A stretch of DNA of 64,000 nucleotides from Devosia lucknowensis (GCF_900177655.1 NZ_FXWK01000001.1:2170001-2234000); one strand, 5' to 3'; positions 25,288-34,630 are shown, counted from the first letter of the stretch. Numbers and translations: made by a program. The notes: generated from the letters alone by a model not told the origin.

Positions 25288-27030
25288 GTGCACCTGAACA
25301 TGCAGAACCTTCTGCCAGCATCAGACCGCGAGACCACGGGTTCGGCAAGCGTCGAAACGCCGATCGTCCTCAAAGGTGCCCGGACCGGCAATCTCGAAGT
25401 CTCCGGCAAGCGGTTGAAGATCGCCACCTGGGTCATCCTGGCTTGCTTCGCCGTCATCAGCGGCCGCCTCGTGGAGCTGGGCACGGCGGATGAACAGCCC
25501 CGTTTCGACGGGCGGGTCCTCAACGCCACGCTCGCCTCCCGCCCCGTCATCAATGACAGGAACGGCGTGCCGATGGCTCTCGACATCCGGGTGCCGTCGC
25601 TCTTCGCCGAGCCGCGGCACATCATCGATGTCAACGAGGCGGCAGCGGCGATCACGTCGGTCTTGCCCGAGCTGGAGGAAACCTGGCTGCGGAGCCGGCT
25701 CGACGGCGACGCTGGCTTCGCCTGGATCGCGAGGGAATTGTCTCCGGTCCAGCAGTCCGAGCTGATGAGGAAGGGTATCCCCGGCCTCGATTTCCTGTCC
25801 GAGACGCGACGCGTCTATCCCGCTTTCCGGCAGGCATCCCATGTCTTGGGAGCCGTGAACGTGGACAATGCAGGCATAGCGGGAATCGAGGCCCATATCG
25901 ACGAGCTCTATAGCCTTGACGTCCTTCATTCCACCGGTCTTGGACGAGACGCCGCCCTGGAGCCAGTCACGCTATCGGTCGACATGCGCATCCAGAACGT
26001 GCTGCATAGGGAACTGGAAGACGCGCTTTCCCGCTACCAGGCGATCGCCGCGGCTGGGACCGTCATCGATGTCCACACCGGCGAAGTCGTCGGCCTGGTG
26101 TCGTTGCCCGATTTCGATCCCAACCGACCGGGGACGATGCTCGAGGAAGGGCGTTTTAATCGCATAACGGCAGGAAAGTTCGAACCTGCCTCCATCTTCA
26201 AGCCCATAACCATAGCCGGCGCTATCGACGCTGGCGTCGTGACCATCTCCGATCAGGTGGACGCCCGCACACCTGTACGGTTCGGTCGTCATTCCATCTC
26301 CGACTATTACGGCAAGCACCGTTACCTCTCAGTGGCGGAGGTGCTCACCTTTTCCTCCAACATCGGCACCGTTCGCATCGCGGAGAAGATCGGGCCGACG
26401 GAGTTCCGCGCCTTCCTGGGCCGCATGGGCTTCGACTCCTTGCCTGCGATCGAACTTCCGGAAAAGACCGTCTCGATCGTGCCTGCAAAGCTATCAGAGG
26501 TCGCATCGGCGACGGTGTCCTTCGGCCACGGGCTCAGCGTCACGCCCTTGCAGATGCTGACCGGAACGGCGGCCCTTGTGAATGGGGGCTACCTCGTTCG
26601 TCCCACGCTCCTCAAGCAAGAGGCGGGCGCCGACTTGGTCAGACAGCAGGTGATCAGCGAGGCCACCAGCATGAAGATGCGGTACCTGCTGCGCCTAAAC
26701 GCCCTGCAGGGCTCCGCCCGCCGGGCCAACGCCTTGGCCGATGGTTATCGCATGGGCGGCAAGACCGGAACCGCCGAGAAAGTCGTCGCCGGTCGGTATT
26801 CCAGCGAGAAGGTAACCACCTTCTTTTCTTCCGTCTTTCCGCTGGACGCCCCTCGATACGCGATGGTCGTCATGGTCGACGAACCCCAACCGGAAAGGCC
26901 GGGCACCGGGCGCACCGCCGCCTACAACGCCGGTGACATCTCCGGACGGATAATCCACCGCATCGCACCCATGCTCGGCGTCCTCCCCACCGAGTGGGAG
27001 AACATCCCGGCGCATGCACTTCAGGGCTGA
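25288..27030 (+). CDS. Class B penicillin-binding protein (FtsI/PBP2-like D,D-transpeptidase)
   Basis: 580 aa (568-576 if the ATG at 25300 is used). One N-terminal span (about residues 44-62, ATWVILACFAVISGRLVEL), a PBP-dimerisation domain (about 80-230), then the transpeptidase domain with SIFK (Ser302), SSN (356-358) and KTGT (Lys492). It cross-links peptidoglycan outside the inner membrane. Outside the dcw cluster and grouped with an L,D-transpeptidase and a class A PBP, it looks like an accessory FtsI paralogue, perhaps for stress or beta-lactam tolerance. Neighbours in the row are in order and spaced for one operon. Confidence 0.92.
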   Translation: MHLNMQNLLPASDRETTGSASVETPIVLKGARTGNLEVSGKRLKIATWVILACFAVISGRLVELGTADEQPRFDGRVLNATLASRPVINDRNGVPMALDIRVPSLFAEPRHIIDVNEAAAAITSVLPELEETWLRSRLDGDAGFAWIARELSPVQQSELMRKGIPGLDFLSETRRVYPAFRQASHVLGAVNVDNAGIAGIEAHIDELYSLDVLHSTGLGRDAALEPVTLSVDMRIQNVLHRELEDALSRYQAIAAAGTVIDVHTGEVVGLVSLPDFDPNRPGTMLEEGRFNRITAGKFEPASIFKPITIAGAIDAGVVTISDQVDARTPVRFGRHSISDYYGKHRYLSVAEVLTFSSNIGTVRIAEKIGPTEFRAFLGRMGFDSLPAIELPEKTVSIVPAKLSEVASATVSFGHGLSVTPLQMLTGTAALVNGGYLVRPTLLKQEAGADLVRQQVISEATSMKMRYLLRLNALQGSARRANALADGYRMGGKTGTAEKVVAGRYSSEKVTTFFSSVFPLDAPRYAMVVMVDEPQPERPGTGRTAAYNAGDISGRIIHRIAPMLGVLPTEWENIPAHALQG

Positions 27031-27070
27031 GCCCCGGCCCGCCAATCATCGAACAACAGGACAATACACG

Positions 27071-27742
27071 ATGATCACCTTGAACCGCCGCGCGCTCCTC
27101 GCTGGCTCCGCAGCACTTCTCGCCTCCTCCTTGGCAGGATGTGCCACCACCGCCAGTTCGGCACGGTCGCAAGGCAGCACGCCGGTCCGCCGTCCGGTGC
27201 CTCCCGAGGTGGCGTCGATGTACGCGGCGGTGCTGGACGACGAATACCCGATCCGCGCGTCAGACATGTCACTGGTGCCCGAGCAATTCTGGCGTCAGGA
27301 AGTCCCGAACACCACCGGAGAACCAGCGGGATCCGTCGTCGTCGATACGACCGACCGGTTCCTGTACCACGTGCGGGACAACGGAATGGCGACCCGCTAC
27401 GGCGTCGGCATCGGCGCAGCCGGCTTCTCCTGGTCGGGCCGTGCCCACATCGCCTACAAGCGGTCCTGGCCGCGGTGGACGCCGCCTTCCGACATGATCA
27501 AGCGTCATCCGGAGCTGGAGATCTACCGATACGGTATGGAGCCGGGTCCGGAGAACCCGATGGGTCCGCGTGCTCTCTACATCCACCAAGGCAACAAGGA
27601 CACGCTCTACCGCATCCACGGCAACGAGGACGAGAAGACGATCGGCCAGGCGATCTCCAGCGGGTGCGTGCGATTGCTGCCCCAGGACATCATCCATCTC
27701 TACGACAACGTTCGCAGCGGATCGCCGCTTCTAGTCGTCTGA
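27071..27742 (+). CDS. L,D-transpeptidase (YkuD) lipoprotein
   Basis: 223 aa from ATG 27071 (AGGACAA at 9 nt). The leader LNRRALLAGSAALLASSLAGC has a lipobox LAGC and a twin-arginine pair, so it is probably an exported lipoprotein. The YkuD core has VVVDTTDRFLYHVR near residue 95, an H-containing stretch YRIHGNED, and the catalytic SSGCVRL with Cys199. The canonical active site HxGT/S..SHGC is written IHGN...SSGC, typical of the ErfK subfamily. It makes 3-3 cross-links or attaches proteins to peptidoglycan. It sits between two PBP genes. Confidence 0.92.
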   Translation: MITLNRRALLAGSAALLASSLAGCATTASSARSQGSTPVRRPVPPEVASMYAAVLDDEYPIRASDMSLVPEQFWRQEVPNTTGEPAGSVVVDTTDRFLYHVRDNGMATRYGVGIGAAGFSWSGRAHIAYKRSWPRWTPPSDMIKRHPELEIYRYGMEPGPENPMGPRALYIHQGNKDTLYRIHGNEDEKTIGQAISSGCVRLLPQDIIHLYDNVRSGSPLLVV

Positions 27743-27826
27743 TTTCCCGCGACATCACGTGAGGGTAAGTGTTCGCCCCGGCCTTCTACGGAGAGCCGGG
27801 GTGGCAGGCCCGAACACAGAAGAGCC

Positions 27827-29827
27827 ATGCAGATCGAACTCCCGCACGAGGACCGGCTACGTCCAAACCCCACCCGCCCGTCACCCCGCAAGCGCAGGAC
27901 GCGCCGGCGCCGGACGAGATGGCTGCGGCTGCGCGACGTCATGAATGCCGCGCTCGTTCTTTCGGTAACGGGTTCGATGGCGATCATGTCCATCGTGGGA
28001 CAGCAGGTACGGCAGATGCCTGCCTCCAGCGAATGGACGGTCCCGGACCGCGCGCCCAATATCCGTGTGCTTGCCCGTGACGGTTCCTTGATCTCGAACC
28101 GGGGCAAGACCGGGGGGGAGGAAGTCGGCTTCACGGACCTTCCCTGGTACGTACCGGCGGCCTTCATCGCCGCCGAGGACCGACGCTTCCGGGAGCATTT
28201 CGGCGTGGATCTGGTCGGCTTGGCATCTGTTCTCCTGGACAGCGCGAAAGCCGGCGGCATCACCCGTGGCGCCTCGACGATCACGCAGCAGGTGGCGAAG
28301 AACCTGTTTCTCACCTCGGATCCGACCCTGTCCCGAAAGATCCAGGAGGCAGTGCTTGCGCTATGGCTCGAGCGCGAATTCACCAAGGACCAGATCCTCG
28401 AGCTCTACCTTAACCGGATCTACTTCGGCAGCGGAGCCACCGGCATCGAGGCGGCGGCCCAGGTGTACTTCGCCAAGTCTGCACGCAACCTCAGCCTCGG
28501 TCAGGCGGCGATGCTTGCCGGCATCTTGCCGGCGCCCTCCACCTACAACCCCAAGGCCGACCCAGAACTCGCGAGAAAGAGGCAGCGACTGACGCTCGAC
28601 GCCATGGTTCGCGATGGCGCCATCACGCCTGCGGAGGCAGACCAGGCTCGGGGCGCCGATGGCGATGTCGTGGCCTCGCGCGGCAGCACCGGACATTATG
28701 TGGCCGATTGGGTCGAGGCCCTGATGACGAGCTACATCGGAGAGCTGGAGGGTGACGTCGTCGTCTATACGACCATCGACCGCGACCTTCAGTCGTTCGC
28801 CGAGCGGACCGTACGGGACTACGTCCGGCGCGAGGGCGGCAACGGCAAGTTCAACCAGGGCGCCCTCGTCTCGATGGATGCTTCCGGGGAGTTGATCGCC
28901 ATGGTGGGCGGCGTCGACTATGCACGCAGCCAGTTCAACCGGGCTGTCACGGCTCGACGCCAGCCGGGATCCACGTTCAAGCCGATCGTCTACGCGGCGG
29001 CCATGGAGAAGGGATACTCCCCGGACACCGTCGCCGAGGACGCCCGATTTGACTTCAACGGCTGGAGCCCCAAGAACGACAGTGACCGATATCATGGCAT
29101 GGTCAGCCTGCGGGACGCGCTAGCATACTCGTTCAATACGGTCGCGGCCCGCCTCGCCATAGACGTGACGCCGCAAGCCGTGATCGAGATGGCGGCACGA
29201 CTGGGTATCAGCTCGAACATGCCGCCGGTGCCGTCGATAGGACTCGGCACGGCGGAAATCTCGTTGCTGGAGCTTACGGGAGCATTCGTCCCGTTCGCGA
29301 ACAAGGGCTACGGCGTCGTGCCCAGTGTCATCGAGCGCATCGAGACAAAGGGCGGGCGCGTGCTCTACCGGAAAGACGACGCCGGTCCCGGGCGGGTGCT
29401 ATCGCCGCTGACGGTATCCCAGATGAACGACATGCTGGTGGCAGCAGTACGGAACGGAACCGGGCATCGCGCCGGTTTGGCGAACTGGGAAGTTGGAGGC
29501 AAGACCGGCACGAGCCAGAACTCCAGGGACGCCAGCTTCGTCGGCTACACGGCCAACATCGTGACCGGCGTCTGGCTGGGTCGGGACGACGACAAATCCG
29601 CAGGCATCTACGGCGGAACGCTCCCGGTCGCCATTTGGACCGAGTTCATGGAACGTGCGCATGCCGAGATGACGCCGGTGGAATTGCCGGGTTACCGGCT
29701 TCTGCAGGAAAACTATGTCGTGCAGTACGCGATGGATCCGAACACGGGAGCAACCTTGCTGGATGCAGACACGGGGGAACCCGTCATTCAAATACTGGAG
29801 CGCACACCCATAGACGCGATTTCTTGA
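27827..29827 (+). CDS. Class A penicillin-binding protein (GT51 glycosyltransferase + transpeptidase)
   Basis: 666 aa, shorter than PBP1A of the core genome. A basic cytoplasmic N terminus with RKRRTRRRRTRW, one span (about residues 43-62), then GT51: EDRRFREHFGVD with catalytic Glu117, RGASTITQQVAKN, and ELYLNRIYFGSG. The transpeptidase has STFK (Ser382), SFN (435-437) and KTGT (Lys559). It polymerises glycan strands and cross-links them. It ends the cassette with the class B PBP and the L,D-transpeptidase, so all three enzyme types for making new wall are encoded together. Confidence 0.93.
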   Translation: MQIELPHEDRLRPNPTRPSPRKRRTRRRRTRWLRLRDVMNAALVLSVTGSMAIMSIVGQQVRQMPASSEWTVPDRAPNIRVLARDGSLISNRGKTGGEEVGFTDLPWYVPAAFIAAEDRRFREHFGVDLVGLASVLLDSAKAGGITRGASTITQQVAKNLFLTSDPTLSRKIQEAVLALWLEREFTKDQILELYLNRIYFGSGATGIEAAAQVYFAKSARNLSLGQAAMLAGILPAPSTYNPKADPELARKRQRLTLDAMVRDGAITPAEADQARGADGDVVASRGSTGHYVADWVEALMTSYIGELEGDVVVYTTIDRDLQSFAERTVRDYVRREGGNGKFNQGALVSMDASGELIAMVGGVDYARSQFNRAVTARRQPGSTFKPIVYAAAMEKGYSPDTVAEDARFDFNGWSPKNDSDRYHGMVSLRDALAYSFNTVAARLAIDVTPQAVIEMAARLGISSNMPPVPSIGLGTAEISLLELTGAFVPFANKGYGVVPSVIERIETKGGRVLYRKDDAGPGRVLSPLTVSQMNDMLVAAVRNGTGHRAGLANWEVGGKTGTSQNSRDASFVGYTANIVTGVWLGRDDDKSAGIYGGTLPVAIWTEFMERAHAEMTPVELPGYRLLQENYVVQYAMDPNTGATLLDADTGEPVIQILERTPIDAIS

Positions 29828-30369
29828 TCGAGTTGGCGCCTGTAGCTCCAGTTTTGATAGCGTGTCCGACTTCGCCAGGGCCGCGCACACCTGGCTTCAT
29901 AGCTGGGACAGCTTGCTCCAGCAACGAACCTACCTCAACCGTTATCAAGCTAAGAAATGTCGTACGGCGCTCCGTATCCCGTTGTCGTCTTCTGAAAGAA
30001 GCCTGTCCGCTAATTTCGCCGCCTTGATCTCAGCAGCGGCTTGAACTGCAGGGCAGCTTTCAGGCAAATGTCGAAGGGTGCTGAGAGGCCGGTATGGGGC
30101 GCGTTTCTGCTGGCAGGTGTCGACCGCATTGCCGACGTTGACCTGGGCCGCCAGAAGGGGTCGACGGCATGGTGCAGCGCCTCTTCCGAAAGACCGGGCC
30201 CCCAGTCGGCGATGGTCACTATCCGAGCCGTCCCGCGGTGAAGTCACGCGGGAGGGCAGTAAACGCACGGAGAGCCCCTGAGGGCGCACTGCCGACTGGC
30301 GGAGGCGCCCCCAATCCAGATAACTGACGTGCCAGAGCCTTTAGATTCTCCGTCTATGCCGGTATCCGC
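29828..30369 (+). other. About 540-bp gap after the PBP cassette
   Basis: No intact gene is supported. The only recognisable segment is a histidine-kinase ATPase-like fragment on the minus strand (30136-30237), described separately. This gap is the right edge of the cell-wall cassette. Confidence 0.45.
30136..30237 (-). pseudogene. Fragment resembling a histidine kinase ATPase domain
   Basis: About 34 codons read RGTARIVTIADWGPGLSEEA then LHHAVDPFWRP. D-x-GPGLS with a following 'A.DPFWR' is the G1 region of HATPase domains. A stop lies two codons upstream (TGA), and downstream the frame loses kinase-like character before the G2 motif. It is best read as a short remnant of a kinase gene; chance resemblance cannot be excluded. 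Confidence 0.4.
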
Positions 30370-31089
30370 CTACCAGGGCGTATAGCCGCCGGGCTCGATG
30401 AACCGGCCATTGTCGGTTCCGCCCAGCGCATGCTGAACCGGCAGCATAGCTCCCTCTTCGGGCGTCATGACTCCATAGCCGGTGAGGTCGGTCTTGACGA
30501 AGCCGGGGCTCACCGAATTGACGACGATGCCGGCGTCGCGCAATTCCTCGGTGAGCTGGATGGTCAGCATGTTGAGCGCGGCCTTCGAGGCGTTGTAGCC
30601 GATATAGCGTTGCGCGAAGTAGGGCGAAGACGGGTCGGAGTTGACGCTGAGCGAGCCGAGCGAGCTCGAGACGTTGACGATCCTCCCGGCCGGCGATTTG
30701 CGCAGCAGCGGCAGCATGGCCTGGGTGACGGCGAGGGCGCCGATGAAGTTGGTCTCCAGCACCTTGCGGACGGCCGCGATGGATGCGCTGCTGGGGGCGG
30801 CGTCGGCGAAGTCGAAGATGCCGGCATTGTTGACGAGGATGTCGAGCCGACCGTGCTCCGCCGAAATGGCCGCAGCGGCGGCCGCGATGCTGGTTTCGTC
30901 GGTCACGTCGAGCTGCAGGCAGGTCGCCGCGAGGCCATGCGCCGCGAGATTGGTGACCGCTTCCTCGCCGCGTCCGGCATCGCGCGAGCCGATGATGACG
31001 GTGACGCCAGCCTCGGTGAGCTGGCGGGCGATCTCCAGCCCAATCCCTTTGTTGGCACCGGTGACGAGGGCAATGCGCTTGTTGTCCAT
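30370..31089 (-). CDS. Short-chain dehydrogenase/reductase (SDR)
   Basis: 239 aa. Cofactor motif TGANKGIG (residues 10-17), NNAG (about 88-91), catalytic Ser in VNVSSSLGS, and YNASK (Y-x3-K) with Tyr in IGYNASKAAL. NADP preference is suggested by Arg at GSRDAGR. The ATG at 31089 has AAGG upstream and fits the usual N terminus; the longer frame does not. It is divergent from a TetR regulator (69 nt between starts) that probably controls it. The substrate is unknown. Confidence 0.9.
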   Translation of the reverse strand: MDNKRIALVTGANKGIGLEIARQLTEAGVTVIIGSRDAGRGEEAVTNLAAHGLAATCLQLDVTDETSIAAAAAAISAEHGRLDILVNNAGIFDFADAAPSSASIAAVRKVLETNFIGALAVTQAMLPLLRKSPAGRIVNVSSSLGSLSVNSDPSSPYFAQRYIGYNASKAALNMLTIQLTEELRDAGIVVNSVSPGFVKTDLTGYGVMTPEEGAMLPVQHALGGTDNGRFIEPGGYTPW

Positions 31090-31158
31090 GGATGAACCTT
31101 TCCAATGACGTGGAACGGCCGTAATATGTGAAGCTTCCTTCAGTTTGAGAATTCGCAT

Positions 31159-31788
31159 ATGCCGACGACCACGCCCGCCACCCTAAGTCCCCGGAAAAAG
31201 CCGCGTCAGGCGCGATCGGCGGCGACGCTGGACGCGATTTTCGAGGCGACCATTCAGGTTTTGCTGGCAGACGGAATGCGGGCGCTGACCACTACGCGGG
31301 TGGCGGAACGGGCCGGCGTTTCGGTGGGTACGATGTACCAGTATTTTCCGCACAAGCAGTCGCTGATCTATGCGCTGAACGAGCGCTATCTCGAGGTGCT
31401 GGCGGACAAGGTCGAGGCGACCTGCCAGACGCAGGCCGGGCGGCCGGTTGCCGAGATGCTGGCCGCGCTGATCGAGACCTATTGGCGGGCCAAGACCGAG
31501 CGGGCCGAGGTGACCCGAGCGCTGTATCGGTCAGTGGTGGAGATGGACAACGAAGCGCTGATTGAGGCCTTCGCCCGGCGGGTGGATGCCGCGACGACAG
31601 CCATGCTTGGGAGTGCGCCCGATGCGACGTTCGGCGACGTGCAGATGGTCAATCTGGCGCTGGTCACTGTGATATTTGGCACCATCCGCAACGCTTTCGA
31701 GCGCAACCTGTCGCAGGCGGCGATCGATGCGTTGCAGGTGGAGCTGCTCGCCATGTGCCGGGCCTATGTCGCGCTGGCGCGACGCTAG
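31159..31788 (+). CDS. TetR/AcrR-family regulator
   Basis: 209 aa. The N-terminal HTH is clear: ATLDAIFEATIQVLLADGM ... TTRVAERAGVSVGTMYQYFPHKQSLIYAL (residues 22-70). The C-terminal ligand domain is variable, as usual. Divergent from the SDR gene; repression of that gene and of itself is the common arrangement. The intergenic region has no striking palindrome beyond a short GAAGCTTC. Confidence 0.9.
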   Translation: MPTTTPATLSPRKKPRQARSAATLDAIFEATIQVLLADGMRALTTTRVAERAGVSVGTMYQYFPHKQSLIYALNERYLEVLADKVEATCQTQAGRPVAEMLAALIETYWRAKTERAEVTRALYRSVVEMDNEALIEAFARRVDAATTAMLGSAPDATFGDVQMVNLALVTVIFGTIRNAFERNLSQAAIDALQVELLAMCRAYVALARR

Positions 31789-31800
31789 GACAGGGCTGTC

Positions 31801-32250
31801 CTAGGCCGCGGACACCGGCTTGCAGTGGATGCCGAGGCCCTGTGCGCTTTCGGGCATGAGCTGGTCCAGGGTGATCCCGCGGAAGGTCTCGAGGAACAGC
31901 GCCTCGGCCTTGGCCATGGTGTCGGACAAGGCGTGGTTGACGGCGCGTTCCACCTTGCACTCGGTCTCCTCGTTGCGGCTGGCGATGGCGAAGAGGCCTG
32001 GGCGGTCCAGCGCGACATAGACGTCGTGAAGGGTGATCTCGCTGAGGGGGCGAGCCAGCATCCAGCCGCCGCCATGGCCCTTTTCGGAGGTGACATAGCC
32101 CGCCTCACGGAGGCCCGCCATGGTGCGGCGGAACACCGGCGGATTGGTGCCCATGGTGTTGGCGAGCACCTCGGAGGTCAGCGGAACCGAGACCTGGCCA
32201 AGATGCAGCAGCACATGCAGAACCCCCGACAGGCGCGTGTCCTTGTTCAT
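31801..32250 (-). CDS. Rrf2-family regulator without iron-sulfur cysteines
   Basis: 149 aa from ATG 32250, which has a GGGAGA site upstream. Winged HTH: LPLTSEVLANTMGTNPPVFRR-type region (residues about 26-46) and the wing SEKGHGGGWMLARP. The three Cys that bind an Fe-S cluster in IscR/NsrR are not present in the right place (only single Cys in ECKVE and IHCKP), so it resembles YwnA/CymR-type members that sense other signals. It is divergent from a DHA2-type MFS gene, with a palindrome between them. Confidence 0.87.
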   Translation of the reverse strand: MNKDTRLSGVLHVLLHLGQVSVPLTSEVLANTMGTNPPVFRRTMAGLREAGYVTSEKGHGGGWMLARPLSEITLHDVYVALDRPGLFAIASRNEETECKVERAVNHALSDTMAKAEALFLETFRGITLDQLMPESAQGLGIHCKPVSAA

Positions 32251-32316
32251 CCCAGTCTCCCGCATTCGCTCATATCTGATCCGCTATCACAGTGGTTGAC
32301 GTCGCCTCCAATGTCT

Positions 32317-32335
32317 CGTATCTGCAAAAGATACG
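32317..32335. promoter_or_regulatory. Candidate operator between Rrf2 and MFS genes
   Basis: Perfect 7-bp arms CGTATCT and AGATACG with a 5-nt spacer (GCAAA), 16 nt before the MFS start and 67 nt before the Rrf2-type gene. Rrf2 dimers bind such imperfect or perfect palindromes. Placement just before the exporter start fits repression. Assignment to this regulator is inferred. Confidence 0.6.
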
Positions 32336-32350
32336 TGAAAAGGAGCTGTG

Positions 32351-33898
32351 ATGTCACCCCTCAATCTCCCGGATCAGGGCAGAGCGCCCGCCGAACCCAT
32401 CATCGATGATCCCAAGCGGCGCGGCGCGATCCTCCTGGCCGTCTGCATTGCACTGATGGCGGTGATCGCCGCCGTGTCCGGCCTCAATGTTGCGCAGCCG
32501 CAAATGGCGCTCGCGCTCGATGGCTCGCAGGGCGATGTGCTGTGGATCATCAACATCTACGCCATCACGCTGGCCGCGCTGCTGCTGCCGCTTGGGGCGG
32601 TGGGCGACCGCTGGGGGCGAAAGCCGGTGCTGCTGATCGGGTTGCTGCTGTTCGGCGTTGCCAATGTGGCATCGGGGCTGGCCTTCTCGGTGCCGGTGAT
32701 GCTCGGTGCGCGGCTCTTGGCCGGGGTCGGCGGGGCGATGATCATGCCGGTGACGCTGTCAGTTATCACTTCGGCCTTTCCGGCGGAGGAACGGTCCAAG
32801 GCCATCGGCATCTGGACCGGCGTTGCCGGCGGCGGCGGGATTCTCGGCATGTTCCTCTCGGCGCTGCTGGTCGACGTGCTCGACTGGCGTTGGCTGTTCG
32901 TGCTGCCGGTTATACTCATGATTGCTGCCGCTCTGCTGTCGCTGCGGGCCATCCCCAACTCGCGCGAGCATTCGGCGCATAGGTTCGATCTGGGTGGCGC
33001 GGTCCTGGCGGCGGTGGCGGTCGTCGGGCTGATCCTGTTCCTGCATGAGGGACCGGTGGAGGGCTGGACGGCGCCGATCACGCTGGTCGGTCTGGTCGCT
33101 GGGGTGGCAGCAAGCATCGGCTTTGCCCTGTGGGAGCTGCGGCACCCGGCGCCCCTGCTGGATATCCGCCTCTTCGCCAAACGCAGCCTCACCAGCGGGT
33201 CGGTGACGCTGCTGGTCTGGTTCGGTGTGCAGGCCGGTGTGTTCGTGGTGCTGTTCCCCTTCTTCCAGGCCGTGCTCGGCTGGTCGGGCCTCTTGGCTAC
33301 GCTGGGGCTGATGCCCATGGCGATCCTGATGATGGTGTCGTCGGCGCTAGCCGCGAAGGTGGCCAAGGCCATCGGGCAGCGGCTTACAATGGCGCTGGGC
33401 ATGGTTCTCGGCGGCAGCGGGCTGGCACTGATGTCGATGCTGGTGTCGGTCGATGCCGGCTATGTGGGCGTGCTGCCGGGAATGATCGCGATGGGGCTCG
33501 GCATGGGGCTCTCCATGGCCCCATCCACCGAGGCGATCACGTCGTCGCTCCCGCGTGACAGGCAGGGCGTCGCCTCGGCGCTCAACGATGTGACGCGCGA
33601 GTTCGGCACCTCGCTGGGGGTAGCGTTGCTGGGGGCTATGTTCACCTCAGGCTATGGCAGTGCCATTGCCAGGCGGTTGGTGGGCGTGCCCGCCGACGTC
33701 GCGGCGGAGGTCAGCAAGGGCATTGCCGGGGCACTCGATCTGGCGAACGATGAGGCCTCGGCTGGGGTGCTACTCTCGGCGCGGGAAGCGTTCGTCGAGG
33801 CGTGGCAGCAGGCCATGTGGGCAGGCGTCGTGGTCATGGCGCTGCTGCTGGTCTTCGTGCTGTTGCGTGGCCCGCGGCATCAGGAAGCGATGGCCTGA
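32351..33898 (+). CDS. MFS drug efflux transporter, DHA2 (14-TM) family
   Basis: 515 aa from the ATG at 32351, with AGGAG 5 nt upstream. Fourteen hydrophobic segments are expected. Conserved motifs include GDRWGRKPVLLIG (loop 2-3, motif A), ARLLAGVGGAMIMPVTLS (motif C-like) and the DHA2 region WRWLFVLPV. It should export drugs or metabolites with protons. It is divergent from the Rrf2 regulator and followed, 60 nt on, by a methyltransferase. Confidence 0.9.
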   Translation: MSPLNLPDQGRAPAEPIIDDPKRRGAILLAVCIALMAVIAAVSGLNVAQPQMALALDGSQGDVLWIINIYAITLAALLLPLGAVGDRWGRKPVLLIGLLLFGVANVASGLAFSVPVMLGARLLAGVGGAMIMPVTLSVITSAFPAEERSKAIGIWTGVAGGGGILGMFLSALLVDVLDWRWLFVLPVILMIAAALLSLRAIPNSREHSAHRFDLGGAVLAAVAVVGLILFLHEGPVEGWTAPITLVGLVAGVAASIGFALWELRHPAPLLDIRLFAKRSLTSGSVTLLVWFGVQAGVFVVLFPFFQAVLGWSGLLATLGLMPMAILMMVSSALAAKVAKAIGQRLTMALGMVLGGSGLALMSMLVSVDAGYVGVLPGMIAMGLGMGLSMAPSTEAITSSLPRDRQGVASALNDVTREFGTSLGVALLGAMFTSGYGSAIARRLVGVPADVAAEVSKGIAGALDLANDEASAGVLLSAREAFVEAWQQAMWAGVVVMALLLVFVLLRGPRHQEAMA

Positions 33899-33958
33899 CC
33901 GCTTTAGGGCGAGGGGCAAGCCTGCTCCTCGCCACACACAGAGGCAGAGGACGATGCA

Positions 33959-34630
33959 ATGAAGAACACATTCGCCGGACATGGCCGAGGCTATCTCGAG
34001 GGGCCGCCTCGCCAGGTTCCGGGCTTCGCGAGCCTGCATCGCATGGTCGAGATGCTGCTCGCAGAACGAGTGCCGGAAGACGGACGCGCGCTGATTCTGG
34101 GCGCGGGCGGCGGCATGGAACTGAAGGCACTTGCGGATGCGCAACCCGGCTGGACATTCGACGGGGTCGATCCCTCGGCGAACATGCTTGAACTGGCGGC
34201 TGAGACAGTCCGGCCGCATACCGATCGGGTTCGGCTCCATCACGGCGGCATCGAAGCCGCCCCAAGAGGGCCGTTCGATGGCGCGACCTGCCTTCTGGTT
34301 TTTCACTTCATTGAGATCACGGAGCGGGCGCGAATACTTGCTGGGCTTCGGCAACGCTTGCGACCCGGGGCGCCCCTGGTGCTGATGCATATCAGCTTTC
34401 CGCAGGCCGAGCCTGAGCGGTCGCAATGGATCGCCCGACACGCGGCCTATGGCGCACCGCCCGGCACAGATCCTGCCCATCTTGCCGCGGCCCGAGAGGC
34501 GATCGGCATGAGGTTGACCATCCTGTCGCCAGACGAGGAGGAAGCGATGTTGGCCGAGGCCGGGTTCGAGCGGACCAGTCTGTTCTTTGCAGGTCTGAGC
34601 TTCAGGGGATGGGTTTGCTATAGAGGTTGA
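33959..34630 (+). CDS. Class I SAM-dependent methyltransferase
   Basis: 223 aa. SAM motif I is LILGAGGGMELKAL (about residues 45-58), motif II acidic residue in FDGVDPSANML, and a later post-motif GATCLLVFHF. Such proteins methylate small molecules or proteins. It lies 60 nt after the MFS gene on the same strand, so it may be co-transcribed and modify a compound that the transporter exports. The substrate is not readable. Confidence 0.83.
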   Translation: MKNTFAGHGRGYLEGPPRQVPGFASLHRMVEMLLAERVPEDGRALILGAGGGMELKALADAQPGWTFDGVDPSANMLELAAETVRPHTDRVRLHHGGIEAAPRGPFDGATCLLVFHFIEITERARILAGLRQRLRPGAPLVLMHISFPQAEPERSQWIARHAAYGAPPGTDPAHLAAAREAIGMRLTILSPDEEEAMLAEAGFERTSLFFAGLSFRGWVCYRG

